Origin: Saprolegnia diclina VS20
Taxonomy: Eukaryota > Oomycota > Saprolegniomycetes > Saprolegniales > Saprolegniaceae
Reading direction: 5' to 3'
DNA length: 24,618 nucleotides
Assembly (NCBI RefSeq): GCF_000281045.1
Contig: NW_008246071.1
Coordinates: 766,800-791,417, forward strand
The stretch's first letter is position 1, and every line of letters starts with the position of its first letter. Shown here piece by piece: positions 21,260-24,618 of this stretch. Both the position numbers and the translations under genes were made by a program. The notes beneath the pieces are model-generated. The model saw nothing but the letters and a program-made list of their open reading frames with translations. It had not been told where the DNA came from and made no database searches.

Positions 21260-22366
21260 TCAAGGTGTTAGCAGCAGCGTGTGGTAGGCACCCGCGGCGA
21301 TCGCAGTGCACCCGGGCGCAGCCACGATGGTGTGAGAGGTGTTGGCGTCGGCGGATTTGCCGGCCACGAGGTCGTGCGACGGCGTGTGCATGCCCCAGAG
21401 ATGCACTCGACCGTCGTCCGTGAGCCCCGCGGTGTGTCTTGTGCCGCAGGCAATGCTGACGAACGTCGCGTCCTCGTCGTGTAAGGACAGCAGCGTCGGG
21501 AAGATATGGCTGGCAAGGTGCGAACCGCCCTAGACCGCCACCGTGAGCGCACGCCGTCGCTGACAGCGTAGTACCAACTGGCCATGCTGGCCCCACCCCC
21601 ACGTGTACATGTCGCCCGTCGTCGTCAGCGCTATTGCAAGCTTGAGTGTGGAGTGGTATGAAGAGGGCGTACCGACAGTGTGCCACGCGCCGCACGCGAC
21701 CTGCCGCAAGCCTGTAAAGACACCGCGGACGTAGTCGCCGACTCCTTGGAGGCTCGTGACGCACGCCGGGCTCGGCTGGTCGGCGGTGCTACCAAGGCCG
21801 AGCTGGTGGTACTGGCCCCACCCAAAGGTGTAGAGATCGCCGTTGGTCGCAATCATCGCCGAGTGCTGCGCGCCGGCGGCCACAGATTTCCAGTGCTCGG
21901 CCAACGCTGTCGGTACATCGACGCGCGGTGAGCAGACGCCGATGCCGCACTGTCCATACTGGTTGTTGCCCCACGAGAAGACGACGTTATCTGCGGTCCG
22001 CGCGAGCGCATGGCCTTCGCCGGCCGCCACGTCGACGGCGCCGGTGATCTCTGGCAGCTTTATGGGCTCCGTGCTGCCCTGGCCCCATGCATAACACGCG
22101 CCGTCGGACGAGGCAGCGACGACAAAGCTTCCGCCGCAAGAGACGCGAACAATCGACAAGGTGGTCAGACGCAACGAGAGGCCGTTGGGGCCGAGTTCGC
22201 CGTGGAAGGCCGTGCCGTAGCCGACGACACCCGCATCTCTGCACGCGACGAGCGTGATCGAGTGGCCACCGGCAGCAGCGACGATCTCGTCACTGTCGTC
22301 GGCGGTGAAGCTCGCCGTTTCTCGGAACGTACCGAACCCGCCGACGCACGTCAGTCGCGCCACCAT
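21260..22366 (-). CDS. RCC1-repeat (regulator of chromosome condensation-like) protein
   Basis: Exons 22366-21673, 21630-21575, 21529-21260; introns 42 and 45 nt; 339 residues. Predicted to be a beta-propeller of about five to six RCC1 repeats, judged from recurring units: CYAWGQGS, GEGHALARTADNVVFSWGNN, AAGAQHSAMIATNGDLYTFG, WGQYHQLGLG, GDMYTWGWGQHGQL, ACGTRHTAGLTDDGRVHLWG and, at the end, AAGAYHTLLL. Such proteins are either Ran exchange factors or general interaction scaffolds. With no extra domain and no clear Ran-binding signature, the precise role is open. The 42-nt first intron has no stop and keeps frame, so an unspliced reading adds 14 spurious residues. Its start is 840 nt from the divergent gene at 23206. 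Confidence 0.9.
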
Positions 22367-23205
22367 GTTGTTTTATTGATTTTACCAGGTTTTTGAGATT
22401 CAGGATCGATTCTCACAGGTCAACGGCAGCGGCGGCGTGTGTAATCGTTCGTTGCTTGTCACATTGATCCCCAAGTTGTACTGCCTGTGCCCAACGTTAT
22501 TATCAAATTCGTCCAAGAATTCGTCGACAACCAGCAGGACGAGGAGGAAGGGACCTTGTCGATGAGCTCGACGGCGCTCCCAACTCGAAATTTGGCGCGG
22601 ATTGACCGAAATCAAAGTCAACTGAAATCCCACCCGACACAAACACGAAGTCGCTGAACTTGTGCTGGACGCCAAAGACGAGACGAGACGACGTGGTGCG
22701 GGTCCACGTCACCGCTACAATGCACCTCGCACCTCGCGCTACCCAATGTCACTTGTCGTATCTCCGGGATGTACCAAGCTGTGGTTGATGGGGCGGGGCG
22801 AGCTCTGTAAGTCACCTGTAGACCACATCGTTACGCCGTTATACTAACAAAATCAAAGGTTGTTGCGGCGAGTTGGCAAGGTAGCAAGGAGCAAAGTAGC
22901 AAGAAGAGGAATACTCTGGCGTCCGCGTGAGTTACAAAGCTCTTGGTTTATGCAGCGCTGTTTCTGTGCTTCAAGGCCCTTCACATGTCCCACTCGCCGT
23001 GCATTGACCACCGTGTTGGGCAGCGTTTTTTAAATCCACTTGATGTGTGTATGTATTTTTATACAAAATGCAAAACCGACGTGGCCAATCACAAGGCGGC
23101 ATTTCGGTAGCGGCAGTGACGAAAGGCGTGGGGTGTAGCGCTCATCAAATTCGAATTTGCCTCCTGCCCGGGTTGCCTCCCGCGCCACGACCCCACGACG
23201 CCACC
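22367..23205. other. Divergent intergenic region before the right-hand repeat-protein gene
   Basis: 839 nt. On the minus strand, 22400-22720 has overlapping open stretches in different frames with protein-like composition but no consistent splice model. This may be an RCC1 5' leader or a decayed gene. From about 22840 to 23080 it is AT-richer and looks non-coding. A CCAATCA box lies near 23085-23091. Confidence 0.45.
23085..23091 (+). promoter_or_regulatory. CCAAT box of the gene at 23206
   Basis: CCAATCA about 115-121 nt upstream of the ATG, at nearly the same distance as in the biotin synthase promoter. The position may be off by one base. Confidence 0.45.
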
Positions 23206-24618
23206 ATGACGATGCGTACCGAGACGATCCGTGCGCCGGTCGTGCCTAGCAGCAAGCTCCTCGCGTCGCCCGAGGTCCGCGCCCCGCACGACGACGACGA
23301 CGATGCAAACTCGACCGACAAGAACGAGTCGGACGAAGACGAGGCGACCAACCAAGCCTCGGACGCGCCGAGCAACCAGAGCGACAACGACGACCGTGCT
23401 GCGCCACGCCGCACCACCGCCTACTACACGATCTACTACCCGGCCTGCGCCGAGCGCTCCATGTACCATGGCACGTACCAGAATTTGCCGCTGACAACGC
23501 GCTTGCCGCCGGCCTCGTACGTGCAAGTCGTGCTCGCCGCATCCTCGGGTGCGCTTTGCGTGGCCACGGACCTTGCAATTACGTTTGTCGACTGCGCGAA
23601 CGGCGTGGCGGCGCCGCGCCTCTGCCTCCGCGGCGATTCCCATGATTTATGTGCGGTGTTGCAGGCAACCGACTTTCGGGCTCCGGACGCTGCGAGCGGC
23701 GTCGCAACGGTCGAAATGCACATCTCGACGATCCTTCGCGCCGAGCCCACGCTCAATGCCGCTGCGTCCAAGCTCTGGGTACGAACGGGCGGTGCGCGCG
23801 TCGACATGGAAAATACGGCCAGCCTGTCGCCCCGTCGTCGGCAGAGCCTTGCGTACAACACGAGCGTGACGTACGTCCCTGCCGTCAAGCACACGGTGCA
23901 CGAGATCCCCAGTGGCCTTTGGGTGCCCAAGCGATTGGTGATGCCCACGTCGCCCGTCGCCTCGGTGTCGACATTTGATGATGACGTGTCGATCCAGTCG
24001 ATGCTCGACAACTGCGAAGCCGAGCTCTACGTCGCGCCGTCTTCGAGCCGAACGACGTACTACACGCTGCACTACCCGAGCCGCGCCGAAGCCTCCATGT
24101 GGTCGGGCGCGTGGTCGCACATCCCGTTCTCGCCGCTCTCGACGCACGCGACCCATCAACAAGTCGTCCACGTCTCGACGTCCGAAGGGCATTTGCGCTA
24201 CGCAGCTTCCACGTCGAGTGCGATTGCGACGACAGGCAGCGAGACGCGCGTCCTCGCGCTGCAAGGCCATGCGACGGACCTCAACGCTGCCCTCCGCGAC
24301 GTCCTCTTCGTAGCGCCGAGCACCGCCGGCGGTGTCGCCACCATCCAAATGGAGATCGCACCGGCTGCATTGACCGCGCCGACGCCCACAGCCACGTGTA
24401 CGCTGCACTATCCGGTCGCGACCTCGAGTAGCATGTGGAACGGCCAGTGGAGCAACCTGCCGATGACCCTGCCCAGCACCAAGGCAGCAACTGTCTCGGC
24501 TACGTTGACGGTCTCGGAAGGCACTTTGAGAAAAGAAGCCGCCGACCACGCGACGACGGTGACGCTTGAAGGCTCGTACGCAGATGTTGCCACGCAGCTC
24601 CGCGCCGTGGTCTTTTGT
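23206..24618 (+). CDS. Acidic protein with tandem beta-sandwich-like repeats (3' end beyond window)
   Basis: Open from ATG 23206 (context GCCACCATGA) to the last base: 471 codons, no stop, no intron needed. Residues 1 to about 70 are disordered and acidic (a run of five Asp, then Asn/Ser/Glu/Asp-rich), with no signal peptide. Three related units of roughly 110 to 280 residue spacing follow. Each begins with a Tyr-Tyr-Thr-Ile/Leu-x-Tyr-Pro strand and Ser-Met-Tyr/Trp...Gly...Trp/Tyr (YYTIYYPACAERSMYHGTYQ; YYTLHYPSRAEASMWSGAWS; CTLHYPVATSSSMWNGQWS). Units 1 and 2 end in a Leu-x-Gly-x4-Leu-x2-Leu, APxxxxGxAT pattern (LQGHATDLNAALRDVLFVAP); unit 3 begins this when the window ends. The second half recalls Ig/cadherin-like adhesin repeats, but absence of a secretion signal argues against an outright adhesin call. 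Function unknown. Confidence 0.75.
   Translation, partial: MTMRTETIRAPVVPSSKLLASPEVRAPHDDDDDANSTDKNESDEDEATNQASDAPSNQSDNDDRAAPRRTTAYYTIYYPACAERSMYHGTYQNLPLTTRLPPASYVQVVLAASSGALCVATDLAITFVDCANGVAAPRLCLRGDSHDLCAVLQATDFRAPDAASGVATVEMHISTILRAEPTLNAAASKLWVRTGGARVDMENTASLSPRRRQSLAYNTSVTYVPAVKHTVHEIPSGLWVPKRLVMPTSPVASVSTFDDDVSIQSMLDNCEAELYVAPSSSRTTYYTLHYPSRAEASMWSGAWSHIPFSPLSTHATHQQVVHVSTSEGHLRYAASTSSAIATTGSETRVLALQGHATDLNAALRDVLFVAPSTAGGVATIQMEIAPAALTAPTPTATCTLHYPVATSSSMWNGQWSNLPMTLPSTKAATVSATLTVSEGTLRKEAADHATTVTLEGSYADVATQLRAVVFC

Overview
The window is eukaryotic and most probably from an oomycete of the Saprolegniales (Saprolegnia, Achlya, Thraustotheca or Aphanomyces type). The evidence is a secreted elicitin-like gene, strongly G/C-ending codons, dense genes on both strands, very short GT-AG introns (about 35 to 62 nt), and oomycete-style Inr/FPR-like start sites. 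There are no operons, no tRNA or rRNA genes, no CRISPR and no intact mobile element. The genus is an inference.

Layout, left to right. 1-806 (-): a tandem two-domain elicitin-like secreted protein, cut by the window edge. 807-2075: no recognisable gene. 2076-12167 (+): four tandem paralogs (A to D) of an unrecognised polytopic membrane protein of about 660 to 690 residues. All four have four exons with three introns at the same places. A carries a frameshift; B, C and D are intact. 12378-14745 (-): an 11-exon PUS7/TruD tRNA pseudouridine synthase that looks fragmented until its ten small introns are removed. 15227-15703 and 16119-16565 (+): two GyrI-like/AraC-effector-binding proteins, the first diverged. 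16987-18197 (+): mitochondrial biotin synthase. 18329-18709 (-): a small orphan gene, divergent from NSUN2. 18810-21198 (+): NSUN2-type tRNA cytosine-5 methyltransferase with eight exons. 21260-22366 (-): an RCC1-repeat protein. 23206-24618 (+): a repeat-containing acidic protein that runs off the right edge.

The right half is mostly conserved housekeeping (two RNA-modifying enzymes, biotin synthesis, an RCC1 protein). The left half is lineage-specific (elicitin, membrane-protein array). No functional link between neighbours is evident. The most novel item is the four-gene membrane-protein array, for which I recognise no family. Exon joins were worked out by reading frame, splice-site dinucleotides and agreement with homologs or paralogs; no transcript data were available. 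Boundaries could be off by a base or a few where splice sites are ambiguous.
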